From Ureibacillus massiliensis 4400831 = CIP 108448 = CCUG 49529 (GTDB lineage: Bacteria; Bacillota; Bacilli; Bacillales_A; Planococcaceae), in contig NZ_JPVQ01000009.1 of assembly GCF_000772965.1 (NCBI RefSeq), positions 1 through 64,000 on the forward strand: a DNA stretch of 64,000 nt, read 5' to 3'. The notes below the pieces were generated by a model. That model did not search any database, had not been told where the DNA came from, and saw only the letters and a list, made by a program, of their open reading frames with translations. Position 1 is the first letter of the stretch. The number at the start of each line of letters is the position of its first letter. Made by a program: the position numbers and the translations under genes. Of the stretch, positions 54,234-62,852 are shown piece after piece.

Positions 54234-55099
54234 TGGCTACATTTAAAGATTTTCGTAACTCAGTGAAACCTAACTGGTGTCCTGGCTGTGGCGACTTCTC
54301 AGTACAAGCAGCGATTCAACGCGCTGCAGCTAATGTTGGTATTGAGCCTAATGAATTAGCGGTTGTTGCTGGGATTGGATGTTCAGGTCGTATCGCTGGG
54401 TACATTAATTCATACGGATTCCATGGAATTCACGGCCGCGCATTACCAATTGCACAAGGATTAAAAATGGCTAATCGCGATCTTCATGTTATCGCTTCAG
54501 GTGGTGACGGCGATGGATTTGCAATCGGTATGGGTCATACAGTTCACGCAATCCGCCGTAACCTTGACATTACATATGTTGTAATGGATAACCAAATTTA
54601 CGGTTTAACAAAAGGTCAAACTTCACCACGTTCAGCACAAGGTTTCATCACAAAATCAACACCAGGTGGAGCAATTGAACCATCATTAAAACCTTTAGAA
54701 GTAGCATTATCTTCTGGAGCAACATTTGTAGCACAAGGTTTCTCTACAGATATCAAAGAATTAACGGCTTTAATCGAGGCTGGAATTCAACACAAAGGTT
54801 TTTCATTCATTAACGTATTCAGCCCATGTGTAACTTACAACAAAGTAAATACGTATGAATGGTTTAAAGAGCATTTAACAAAATTAAGTGATATCGAAGA
54901 CTATGACTCTTCTAATCGTGAATTAGCAATGCGCACAGTAATGGAAAAAGAAGGCTTAGTTACAGGAATCATTTATCAAGATACAGAGACAACTTCTTAT
55001 CAAGAAAAACTTTCCGGTTACGCTGAGGAACCATTAACTACAGTTGATATGACATTAAGTGAAACTGATTTTAATGATTTAGTGAAAGAGTTTATGTAA
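54233..55099 (+). CDS. korB: 2-oxoacid:ferredoxin oxidoreductase, beta subunit
   Basis: A 288-residue TPP-binding subunit: NWCPGCGDFS (Cys16, Cys19), GIGCSGRIAGY, the TPP motif GGDGDGFAIGMGH (about residues 90-102) and VVMDNQIYGLTKGQTSPRS. Its start shares a base with the korA stop. In many Bacillales korAB lies upstream of miaB, as here, though in this window repeats and other genes intervene. It ends at a strong terminator. Confidence 0.95.
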   Translation: MATFKDFRNSVKPNWCPGCGDFSVQAAIQRAAANVGIEPNELAVVAGIGCSGRIAGYINSYGFHGIHGRALPIAQGLKMANRDLHVIASGGDGDGFAIGMGHTVHAIRRNLDITYVVMDNQIYGLTKGQTSPRSAQGFITKSTPGGAIEPSLKPLEVALSSGATFVAQGFSTDIKELTALIEAGIQHKGFSFINVFSPCVTYNKVNTYEWFKEHLTKLSDIEDYDSSNRELAMRTVMEKEGLVTGIIYQDTETTSYQEKLSGYAEEPLTTVDMTLSETDFNDLVKEFM

Positions 55100-55120
55100 T
55101 TTAATAAGGAATTCAAATGA

Positions 55121-55146
55121 GCGTCTTCATTGGAAGACGCTTTTTT
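55121..55146 (+). terminator. Terminator after korAB
   Basis: GCGTCTTC-ATTG-GAAGACGC followed by six T residues. Confidence 0.92.
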
Positions 55147-55230
55147 CATTTGTTTGTAGTTGAGTATGCTGTCGTAAATGGGATAGTGCTTGAGTTTGTT
55201 GAAATAGAACAAGTGTAAGGGATACAGAGC

Positions 55231-56062
55231 GCCGCCAATATGCCCGAACACAATGAAATCAAAGGTAAAAGGTAACATAAAACCGCCCAATGTGCCCAAA
55301 TGGAATGGAATAAAAGAAGAAAGGGAATATAGGGGCCGCCAATGTTCCCGAACACGATGAAATCAAAGGTGAAAGGTAACATAAAACCGCCCAATGTGCC
55401 CAAACGGAATGGAATAAAAGACAAAAGGGAATATAGGGGCCGCCAATATGCCCGAACACAATGAAATCAAAGGTAAAAGGTAACATAAAACTGCCCAATG
55501 TGCCCAAACGGAATGGAATAAAAGAAGAAAGGGAACATAGGGGCCGCCAATGTTCCCGAACAGAATGAAATCAAAGGTAAAAAGTAACATAAAACCGCCC
55601 AATGTGCCCAAGTGGAATGGAATAAAAGACGAAAAGGAACATAGGGGCCGCCAATGTTCTCGAACACGATTAAATCAAAGGTGAAAGGTAACATAAAACC
55701 GCCCAATGTGCCCAAGTGGAATGGGATAAAAGACAAAAGGAAACATAGAGGCCGCCAATGTTCCCGAACAGAATGAAATCAAAGGTAAAAGGTAACATAA
55801 AACCGCCCAATGTGTCCAAACGGAATGGAATAAAAGACAAAAGGGAATATAGGGGCCGCCAATATGCCCGAACACAATGAAATCAAAGGTAAAAGGTAAC
55901 ATAAAACTGCCCAATGTGCCCAAACGGAATGGAATAAAAGAAGAAAGAGAACATAGGGGCCGCCAATGTTCCCGAACACAATGAAATCAAAGGTAAAAGG
56001 TAACATAAAACCGATCAATGTGCCCAAGTGGAATGGGATAAAAGACAAAAGGGAACATAGAA
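55231..56062. repeat. Eight tandem copies of a 104-bp repeat
   Basis: The motif GCCGCCAAT recurs at 55231, 55335, 55439, 55543, 55647, 55751, 55855 and 55959, exactly 104 bases apart, giving eight full units with no indels. Each unit contains two related ~52-base halves, one beginning CCGCCAATRTKCCCGAACA and one CCGCCCAATGTGCCCAA. Units 3 and 7 are nearly identical (shared CTGCCC variant), pointing to a higher-order duplication of four units. 104 is not a multiple of three, so the open minus-strand frames (~82-93 codons each, with FGHIGG-like segments) shift frame per unit and are judged artefacts. It is not CRISPR: there are no unique spacers. Confidence 0.95.
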
Positions 56063-56154
56063 TAGTAGATGTACCCCAAATATATCTTAAAAACTAGCAG
56101 CCTAATTAAAATATAAACATTATTTAAATCCAGAGATTCCCTACAGTAAAACTT

Positions 56155-57060
56155 TTACTCGTAATATGTCCTACGAAATTTACCGTTTTTTTCAAAATGA
56201 TCAACCAGAATTTTACGAATCACTTTCTTTGAATCCACAATTTTGCACCAATCTTGAACGATACTTGTAGTAACTTTATTTTCAGGAAACAACAACCTCA
56301 GTTCCTTTACACTTCGAATTACTGAGGAAGTAATTGTTTCAACATGTTCGCAGTTAGTGCATTTTATTTTTCTACCTTCAACCTTCAGCGAAAAAGAATC
56401 ACAACTTGCACATGTGATTCCCTTCTTCAGCTGATCATACTCAAATGCCGGCAATTTATTAAATGGAGACTCAGTCAAATGTAAAGATAATAGTTTTTCA
56501 GCAATTAACTTGTGTTTTTCTGTTATCTTTGAATATTTCGCATTGAGCTGTTTAATAAAGCGAAGGATTTGTGTTGGTAAAATGAAAGCACTTTCCATAG
56601 GAGCCTGATATAAAGTGAATTCTGGGTTAACAAATACTACAAAAGATTGAATAGGAATTGTAAAGCCCAGATTGTTTAATAATTGGCGTAATAAGGATTC
56701 TGTTCTACTTAATTGTATAAGAGGGCTTACAATTTCAACTTTAGATCTTGTAAATAACTTGTCCTTTTCAAAATAAAAATCGCCCTCATAATTTTTAACT
56801 TCAATAACATAAACCGTGTCGGACATTATAAGGAGTGTATCAATTTGAAATGTTGTATTGTTTGATTTGAGTAACAGATCGTTCAAGACGAGACGATTAC
56901 TTTGAAGCTTTTCAATGAAGGAATCAAACATTAATTCACCGTCGTATCCTTTTTGAAGATTTGAAAAATACTGTTTCTCCTTTTCCGATAGAACCATACG
57001 ATTATTAAGTGATTTATAAATTAGTAATTCAGGAGATTCAGTTCTAGTTTTAAAATACAA
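56155..57060 (-). CDS. NERD-domain protein with C-terminal zinc ribbon
   Basis: A 301-residue protein whose N-terminal half is a nuclease-related (NERD) domain: GYDGELMFD, TTFQIDTLLI and VYVIEVKNYEG supply the E...D...ExK pattern of PD-(D/E)xK-like nucleases. A CASC...CTNC zinc ribbon lies near residues 215-240, followed by a basic tail. TTG start with AGGATGGTGA before it. NERD proteins are suspected to act on DNA but roles are mostly unknown. It is a single gene placed directly after the tandem-repeat array. Confidence 0.82.
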   Translation of the reverse strand: MYFKTRTESPELLIYKSLNNRMVLSEKEKQYFSNLQKGYDGELMFDSFIEKLQSNRLVLNDLLLKSNNTTFQIDTLLIMSDTVYVIEVKNYEGDFYFEKDKLFTRSKVEIVSPLIQLSRTESLLRQLLNNLGFTIPIQSFVVFVNPEFTLYQAPMESAFILPTQILRFIKQLNAKYSKITEKHKLIAEKLLSLHLTESPFNKLPAFEYDQLKKGITCASCDSFSLKVEGRKIKCTNCEHVETITSSVIRSVKELRLLFPENKVTTSIVQDWCKIVDSKKVIRKILVDHFEKNGKFRRTYYE

Positions 57061-57193
57061 ACTTAATCACCATCCTAGTTAAGTATATTAATCGTCAATA
57101 TCTATTTTATAATTAATGAAGTAGGAAGAAAATAAAAAATATCGATTATAGTGGATTGTTGTTTATTCCACCTTTCACTCTTCAGTACAAAAT

Positions 57194-57228
57194 AAAAAAG
57201 ACCAAACCTTATCCGATTCGGTCTTTTA
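57194..57228 (-). terminator. Terminator after the small secreted protein gene
   Basis: On the minus strand AAAAGACCGAATC pairs with GGTTTGGTCTTTT (one G-U), followed by TTATTTTG. Confidence 0.7.
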
Positions 57229-57241
57229 AAACGTCAATTCA

Positions 57242-57703
57242 CTAATTGGATTCCTTCACCTGAACATTTCTAAACGAAAATTCAGTCTCTTTTTGATTAT
57301 CTGTTAAGACGAATACATCCACTTGAGAAGATGTGCTTTCAAGTTGAAAAGGCAGTACATGCTGTGCCCAATCGCTAGTCAATTGAACTTGCTTTGTTTC
57401 TTCTTTAATAAATTGCCCTTGAGCATTCGTTTCTGAAATTTTTAAAATGACTGATCCTTCTCCTTTAAGTTCAACGGAGAATAAAATATTAGTACTCGTA
57501 AATGGCTTTTGAGGAGTGAAGACGAACCCTTCCTCAGCTTTTTCACCTTTCGTTTTCACCGTATATTCACCAAGGTTATTTCCCTGTACATCAGCGCCTA
57601 CACCGAAAAATTGCAGTTCACGATCTTCGGAAGCATACATATTTGCTGGTGCAGATAAGAAAAAGATGAATATAGCTAGAACTGGTATAATATATTTTTT
57701 CAT
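57242..57703 (-). CDS. Small secreted protein, beta-sandwich-like
   Basis: A 153-residue protein with a clear signal peptide (MKKYIIPVLAIFIFFLSAPANMYA, cleavage near residue 24). The mature part alternates short hydrophobic and polar strands (FTSTNILFSVELKGEGSVILKIS, DWAQHVLPFQLESTSSQVDVFVL, FSFRNVQVK), like carbohydrate-binding jelly-roll modules. No family recognised with confidence. AGGAGGAAC precedes the ATG. It lies between a NERD protein and a cell-wall hydrolase; cotranscription with the latter is possible (93-base gap) but unproven. Confidence 0.75.
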   Translation of the reverse strand: MKKYIIPVLAIFIFFLSAPANMYASEDRELQFFGVGADVQGNNLGEYTVKTKGEKAEEGFVFTPQKPFTSTNILFSVELKGEGSVILKISETNAQGQFIKEETKQVQLTSDWAQHVLPFQLESTSSQVDVFVLTDNQKETEFSFRNVQVKESN

Positions 57704-57796
57704 AAAAATAAGTTCCTCCTAAGTTTAAATAAAAAATTCCAATTGTCTTTCAAATTTGAATTCTAAGTGCTTTACAACTAAACGCACAATGACAAA

Positions 57797-60256
57797 TCAA
57801 CTTGAAGTTAAGCTGTATAGCTTCGATAAAGTTTGTGGGCTCGCTACACCGTCTGCTTTGAACCCATATATTCGTTGGAAATCGCCAACCGCATATTTTG
57901 TACTCGTATTATAAATTCCATTGATTGGGCCGTTATAGAATCCTAAATTACTCAGCGCTCTTTGTAATTCCGTTACAGCAGCGCCACTAGAACCTGGTCC
58001 AAGTGTAGAATAAGAAACACTCGTTTTATTAGCTGTAATTTCATCTATTTTCGCAAGTGTTACAGGGCCAGCAATGCCATCTGCTTTAAATCCATAAGCT
58101 CGTTGAAAATCACCAACTGCATATTTCGTGCTCGTATTATAAATCCCATTAACAGGACCTTTATAATAACCCAAACTTTTTAATGTATTTTGTAAAGCGG
58201 TAACTTTAGCCCCGCTAGATCCTGTCTTTAATGTAGGATAGCTCACAACTTGATCTTGTGCCGGAGCTGACGGGGGATTAATGGCAGATGTTATCTCATT
58301 TATTTTAGATAAAGTTTGTGGGCCAGCTAACCCATCGGCTGTTAGATTTAATGCTCGTTGGAAATCACCAACCGCGTATTTCGTACTTGTATTATAGATG
58401 CCATTAATAGGTCCATCATAAAAGCCCAAGTTTTTTAATGTAGTTTGTAGAGATGTAACAGCAACACCACTGGAACCAGGTCCTAAAATAGAACTTGGAG
58501 CATCTGTTTGCGGTACTGTAGGTGCTGCTTTATTGCTAGTCACTTCTGCCAATTTCGTTAATGTTTGAGGACCAGCAAGACCATCTGCTTTAAGACTGTA
58601 TTCACGCTGGAAATCACCAACTGCATATTTGGTACTTGTATTATAGATACCATTAATAGGCCCATCATAATAACCTAATTTTTTTAATGTGTTTTGAAGT
58701 TCAGTCACTGCCGTACCAGAGGAACCAGGACCTAACACACTGTTTTCATTACTCGGGGCGGAAATTGCTCCAGGAGTATTAGCAGCAGGTGCTTCAATCT
58801 CAGAGGGAACATCGGGATTTGAAACCTTTAATACTTGACCAACAACTATCGTATCACTCGTTAAATTATTCATCGCCTTTAATTGATCGACTGACATATT
58901 GTATAAAGTGGCAATTCGCCATAAAGAATCACCAGATTTAACAGTATAGGATGCAGTTGAGTTTACTAGTTCTCCATACTGTCCCGGTGGTAGAAAATCA
59001 TCTTCATTTGTATGAGTTGTCCAAGAATTATAATATTGCCACATTGAAGCACTTTCCTGTCCTAAACTCCAGCTACCAGCGCCCTTTAAGTTGTATTGGT
59101 GAATTAAGTCAAATTTTGCTGCAATGGATTCGTTATTTTCATAATAAATGTGATATGTTCCCGGGCTTAATGTTTTTCCTGCTACGGTACTAGCGGGATC
59201 ACCTTGTTTAATTGTGATGGTAGCCATAGGCGTTTTAGATACCTGATCAAAAGTCACAGTGCCACCATATTTATTTAAAAGTTCATCTACTTTTACATTG
59301 GAAATACCTGTGCCCCACGAAGATATTGGATCTCCAACTTTCCACATCCGTCCGTAGAATGGAAGACCTAAGACTACTTTTTCAGCAGGTACACCTTGAT
59401 TTAAAGCATATTGAACAGAACGCTCCACCCACTTGTAGCTTGCAACTGGACCCTCAGAACCGCCTTCATAGCTCTCATCGTATGCCATAATCATAAGGTA
59501 ATCCGCATACTTTGCTAAACCGTTATAGTCGTAGGAACCATGCCAACCTTTCGTCCAGTTGTTCGGATTAGCTGCAACTGCAACAGATACTTCCTTATCA
59601 CTAGGTAGCTTTTCACGAAGTAAACGAACGAGATCAGTATAAGCTACTCGATCAATTTCCGTAACATTTTCAATATCTACATTGACACCATCTAAATTAT
59701 TTTTAATGATAAAGTTTGCAATTTGAGTCGATAGCTGCTCTCTATTTTGTAAGGCGGCGCGCCCCACAGTTCGATCCCAATGGTTACTCAAGAATGGGAC
59801 CACGTCTATTCCTCTGTTATGCATTTCTTTTACGAAATTTGCATCATAGAGATTTGTTATTTTTAAAGAGCCGTCAGAGTTCAAATCAAAATAACTAGGA
59901 GAGACGAGACTAAGATTTCCTTGAGCTTTATCGACTTGTGAAATCATTGTTTGAGCACTGCCAAAATATAAATAACTCATATTAAAGTCTACATCATGGG
60001 CTTTTGCAGTATTCATTGGAATACTTGTTAAAATAACAGCCCCTGCAACAACTACAACCGTAGCAATTTTTAGTTTTGGATAATGTTTTTTTACAAAGTT
60101 GATAGCTGACTGTTTAATATCCGTAACTTTATCCTTTGTAGATATAAGAAATTCCTCTGCAAATTCAGTATCATTTCCACCTCTAACTTCATCTACATGT
60201 AAAACAACCGTTAATTCACCATTTACAATTTTTAATTCTACGTTTTCAAATGTCAT
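57797..60256 (-). CDS. GH18-LysM-4xPG-binding cell-wall hydrolase
   Basis: An 819-residue protein: a cytoplasmic-looking 60-residue start, one membrane segment (~62-84), a GH18 glycosidase domain (~90-425, catalytic LDGVNVDIENV with DxxxDxE near residue 192, LMIMAYDESYEG, GLPFYGRMW), a LysM (~435-482, YTVKSGDSLWRIATLYNMS) and four PG_binding_1 domains (~505-570, 588-655, 672-740, 748-815). All four share NGIYNTSTKYAVGDFQR. GH18-LysM resembles spore YaaH/SleL N-acetylglucosaminidases, suggesting a cortex or vegetative wall lytic role. The four near-identical modules point to recent internal duplication. GGCGGTG precedes the ATG. Confidence 0.88.
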   Translation of the reverse strand: MTFENVELKIVNGELTVVLHVDEVRGGNDTEFAEEFLISTKDKVTDIKQSAINFVKKHYPKLKIATVVVVAGAVILTSIPMNTAKAHDVDFNMSYLYFGSAQTMISQVDKAQGNLSLVSPSYFDLNSDGSLKITNLYDANFVKEMHNRGIDVVPFLSNHWDRTVGRAALQNREQLSTQIANFIIKNNLDGVNVDIENVTEIDRVAYTDLVRLLREKLPSDKEVSVAVAANPNNWTKGWHGSYDYNGLAKYADYLMIMAYDESYEGGSEGPVASYKWVERSVQYALNQGVPAEKVVLGLPFYGRMWKVGDPISSWGTGISNVKVDELLNKYGGTVTFDQVSKTPMATITIKQGDPASTVAGKTLSPGTYHIYYENNESIAAKFDLIHQYNLKGAGSWSLGQESASMWQYYNSWTTHTNEDDFLPPGQYGELVNSTASYTVKSGDSLWRIATLYNMSVDQLKAMNNLTSDTIVVGQVLKVSNPDVPSEIEAPAANTPGAISAPSNENSVLGPGSSGTAVTELQNTLKKLGYYDGPINGIYNTSTKYAVGDFQREYSLKADGLAGPQTLTKLAEVTSNKAAPTVPQTDAPSSILGPGSSGVAVTSLQTTLKNLGFYDGPINGIYNTSTKYAVGDFQRALNLTADGLAGPQTLSKINEITSAINPPSAPAQDQVVSYPTLKTGSSGAKVTALQNTLKSLGYYKGPVNGIYNTSTKYAVGDFQRAYGFKADGIAGPVTLAKIDEITANKTSVSYSTLGPGSSGAAVTELQRALSNLGFYNGPINGIYNTSTKYAVGDFQRIYGFKADGVASPQTLSKLYSLTSS

Positions 60257-60385
60257 TATTCACACCGCCTTTCCTTACTGTATATGGTTTACCTTCACAA
60301 ACCAGCTATACACAAAAATTCTCATAGGATTTCAAAATAGGAAAAGTAGGTAATTAAGTTAATTTTATGTGAAATTAACACTATC

Positions 60386-60412
60386 TTAATAAAACTTAAA
60401 CAGCGCCTATAC
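60386..60412 (+). promoter_or_regulatory. Possible sigma-D promoter of the chemoreceptor gene
   Basis: TTAA (60386-60389), 15 bases and GCCTATAC (60405-60412) resemble the motility sigma-D consensus TAAA-N15-GCCGATAT with three mismatches, about 50 bases before the start codon. A chemoreceptor gene is an expected target. Confidence 0.35.
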
Positions 60413-60463
60413 ATTTGTAAGCTATCTTTAACATATCAGATTGTATAAGGGGTCGTTTTAAAA

Positions 60464-62017
60464 GTGAAAATATCACGATACATAAAAGTGAAAGATCGAT
60501 TAATTCTCTTAATGATTGTGTGTATTATTTCGAATGTTATTCTGGCGGTATTTAGTATTGATTATTTAAGAAAGATGGAAAACAATACGGAAATGATGTA
60601 CGAACAAAGATTACTAGCTATGAATGCATTCTCTGAATTTGAACTAGCAATTGATCAAGAAGATTTTGATAAAGCAAGTGAAATTCATGCATCTCTTTCA
60701 ACCTATCAATTTGATTCGAAAATGGAATATTATATAAAAGATCTAAAAACGAGTTTGGAGACTCGAAATATAGATCAAATATTAGCGATTACGGAAGAGA
60801 CAAAGTTATACATAATTGATCGAGCTGAAAATCAAATACAAATGTATAAAAAGGATATTTCCTTCGGTTATTCGTTGTTAATATCGGTTTCATTAATCAT
60901 GATTGCCTTTGTCATTTACTTTAGTGTAGTTGGCTCAAGAGCAGTAAACATACCAACAAAGGAATTAAAGAAATTACTTAAACTTGCAGGACAAGGTGAC
61001 TTCACTAGAAATGCAACCTACGATTCAAAGGATGAACTTGGTGAAGTAATGCGAAGCTATAATGAAATGGCATCAGAAGTAAAAGAATTGCTTAAAATCG
61101 TTCATAAAAGTGCAACTTCAGTAGATGAATCAAACTTACGTCTTCAAAATGCTTCTGAAAAAACAACACAGGCTGCTATTCACATTTCAAATGATGCCAG
61201 CGATTTAACAAGATCGACGGAGCGTTCAGCAGAACAGTTAATGCTAAATACAGCGGCAGTTCAAGAAATCTTTACTGGCATTGAATATATAGCTGAGAAA
61301 ATTCATTTTATTGAAACGAGTATGAAGCGAACTGAAGATGAAGCGAATGAAGGCGTACAATTTGTTTCAGACAATAAAGAAAAGATGAGAGAAATTGAAG
61401 TCGCTGTAAATCAAACAAATGAAAAAATGCAAATACTTAATGGTCACACAAAGGAAATTGGACAAGTTATTCAATTAATTAACTCCATTGCTGAACAAAC
61501 GAGCTTACTTGCATTAAACGCTGCCATTGAAGCTGCAAGAGCAGGAGAGTATGGTAAAGGATTTAGCGTAGTTGCAGATGAGGTACGTAAATTAGCAGAT
61601 CAATCTGTTAAATCAACGAAGGTTATTGAAGAAATTGTGGCTCAAATTCAAATTGATTCAAAAGAGTCGATTCAGTATATGAAAAACGCTATCGAATCCG
61701 TTCAAACAGGTATCGAAACAACTGTTCTAAGTGCTTCAAAATTTGAACATATTGCCTCTAGTGTAAATGAAATTAGTCCACATATTGAGGAAGTATCAAC
61801 TACTATAAATCAAATAAAACAAAATACAAAAGAAGTAGCAGATCACTCCACAGAATTAAGCGATTTGTTCGACCATAATAATGAAAGTATAAAACAAGTA
61901 TCTAAATCAACGGTTGAGCAATTAAACGCAACAAGAGAAATGCATAGTGAAATTCAAAAAATTACTAAAAATATACGGTCTCTAACTCATTCCATTAGAA
62001 GGTTTACAATAAACTAA
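60464..62017 (+). CDS. Methyl-accepting chemotaxis protein
   Basis: A 517-residue chemoreceptor: membrane helix 1 (~13-35), a short ~105-residue external helical domain, membrane helix 2 (~143-165), HAMP (~170-220) and a long signalling coiled coil with the highly conserved tip [38 protein letters not shown] (near residues 345-383). The external domain is rich in Glu/Asp helices and looks like a four-helix-bundle sensor. Start is GTG 60464 with a distant AAGGGG. No other chemotaxis genes lie nearby. Ligand unknown. Confidence 0.93.
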   Translation: MKISRYIKVKDRLILLMIVCIISNVILAVFSIDYLRKMENNTEMMYEQRLLAMNAFSEFELAIDQEDFDKASEIHASLSTYQFDSKMEYYIKDLKTSLETRNIDQILAITEETKLYIIDRAENQIQMYKKDISFGYSLLISVSLIMIAFVIYFSVVGSRAVNIPTKELKKLLKLAGQGDFTRNATYDSKDELGEVMRSYNEMASEVKELLKIVHKSATSVDESNLRLQNASEKTTQAAIHISNDASDLTRSTERSAEQLMLNTAAVQEIFTGIEYIAEKIHFIETSMKRTEDEANEGVQFVSDNKEKMREIEVAVNQTNEKMQILNGHTKEIGQVIQLINSIAEQTSLLALNAAIEAARAGEYGKGFSVVADEVRKLADQSVKSTKVIEEIVAQIQIDSKESIQYMKNAIESVQTGIETTVLSASKFEHIASSVNEISPHIEEVSTTINQIKQNTKEVADHSTELSDLFDHNNESIKQVSKSTVEQLNATREMHSEIQKITKNIRSLTHSIRRFTIN

Positions 62018-62043
62018 CGATACTAATGACTGAATTCTAGCTT

Positions 62044-62092
62044 AAACCCTCTCCTAATTTTCATTAAAATGGTAAATAGGAGAGGGTTTTTT
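62044..62092 (+). terminator. Terminator after the chemoreceptor gene
   Basis: AAACCCTCTCCTA and TAGGAGAGGGTTTTTT form a 12-base-pair stem with a T tract. Confidence 0.9.
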
Positions 62093-62275
62093 GTTTGAAT
62101 TTAACCATTCTATGTTAAAGTAAAAACGGAATTGTCTTTGCAGGAATTAGAAAAAGTATCTCCTGTAGAAAATGGCTTACAAATTAGGTTTAAGAGGTAT
62201 GTTTCATCTTATATAAATATGTCGAGGTCACTAAGTATAATAGCAGTTATTAAATTTGAAAAGAAGGTTGCTAAA

Positions 62276-62641
62276 ATGGATAACGTCATTGATTTCATTT
62301 CCATTAAAAATAAAAAAATTAATGATGAAATACTGAAAATATTCAGCAGATCCAACTCTTTAGATGAAGCTGAACGAATTGATAAACTGGTAAAAGAAAG
62401 TACTCTGTCAGTTACAGATCATCATAAGTTCCTTGCTTTTGTTTCGTTTTTAGAAGAAAAGAAATTAAATCCCGAGGGTATATTCTTGTCAGTTCTAGAA
62501 TTATCGACACATCAATTTAAGATGAAATATGATTTGAAATGGTCGTCAATTGCACATATGTGTTTTATTTTCATGAAAATATTAAATGATAGTGATCCTG
62601 ATAAATACGATAAGTTCATAAAGCTGAAGAAACGACAATAA
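62276..62641 (+). CDS. Unknown 121-residue cytoplasmic protein
   Basis: A helical, charged protein with no signal peptide or membrane segment: MDNVIDFISIKNKKINDEILKIF at the start, then DEAERIDKLVKESTLS and VSFLEEKKLNPEGIFLSVLELS, and a Lys-rich end. No family recognised. The ATG 62276 follows AAGAAGG at good spacing; a longer frame from 62132 is possible but its extra ~48 residues lack a ribosome site. A TATAAT at 62236-62241 may be its promoter. It stands alone between the chemoreceptor and miaB. Confidence 0.65.
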   Translation: MDNVIDFISIKNKKINDEILKIFSRSNSLDEAERIDKLVKESTLSVTDHHKFLAFVSFLEEKKLNPEGIFLSVLELSTHQFKMKYDLKWSSIAHMCFIFMKILNDSDPDKYDKFIKLKKRQ

Positions 62642-62768
62642 AATGATGGCCATTTTTTAAGATCATAAAATGACAAAATACATAACAATTACGAATTTTT
62701 GTTGGTGATTTTTTACATTGTATACATCTTTTAAATTTGTCAAAACAGTATCATTTCAAGCAATGATA

Positions 62769-62798
62769 TTGTTCTTTTAGCCTATTTTTCGTTATAAT
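62769..62798 (+). promoter_or_regulatory. Promoter of miaB
   Basis: TTGTTC (62769-62774), 18 bases and TATAAT (62793-62798), 55 bases before the miaB start. Confidence 0.55.
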
Positions 62799-62852
62799 AT
62801 TAAAATGGGATTCGAATGTACGAAACCAACCTGAAAGGAGTACTTTAGTTCG

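Noticed and set aside
55146..56048. Several 80-93 residue minus-strand proteins over the repeat array
   Set aside because: They are the same repeat read in shifting frames, have no ribosome sites, and the 104-base period is not a multiple of three.
55231..56062. CRISPR array
   Set aside because: The whole 104-base unit is repeated with no unique spacers, and no cas genes are present.
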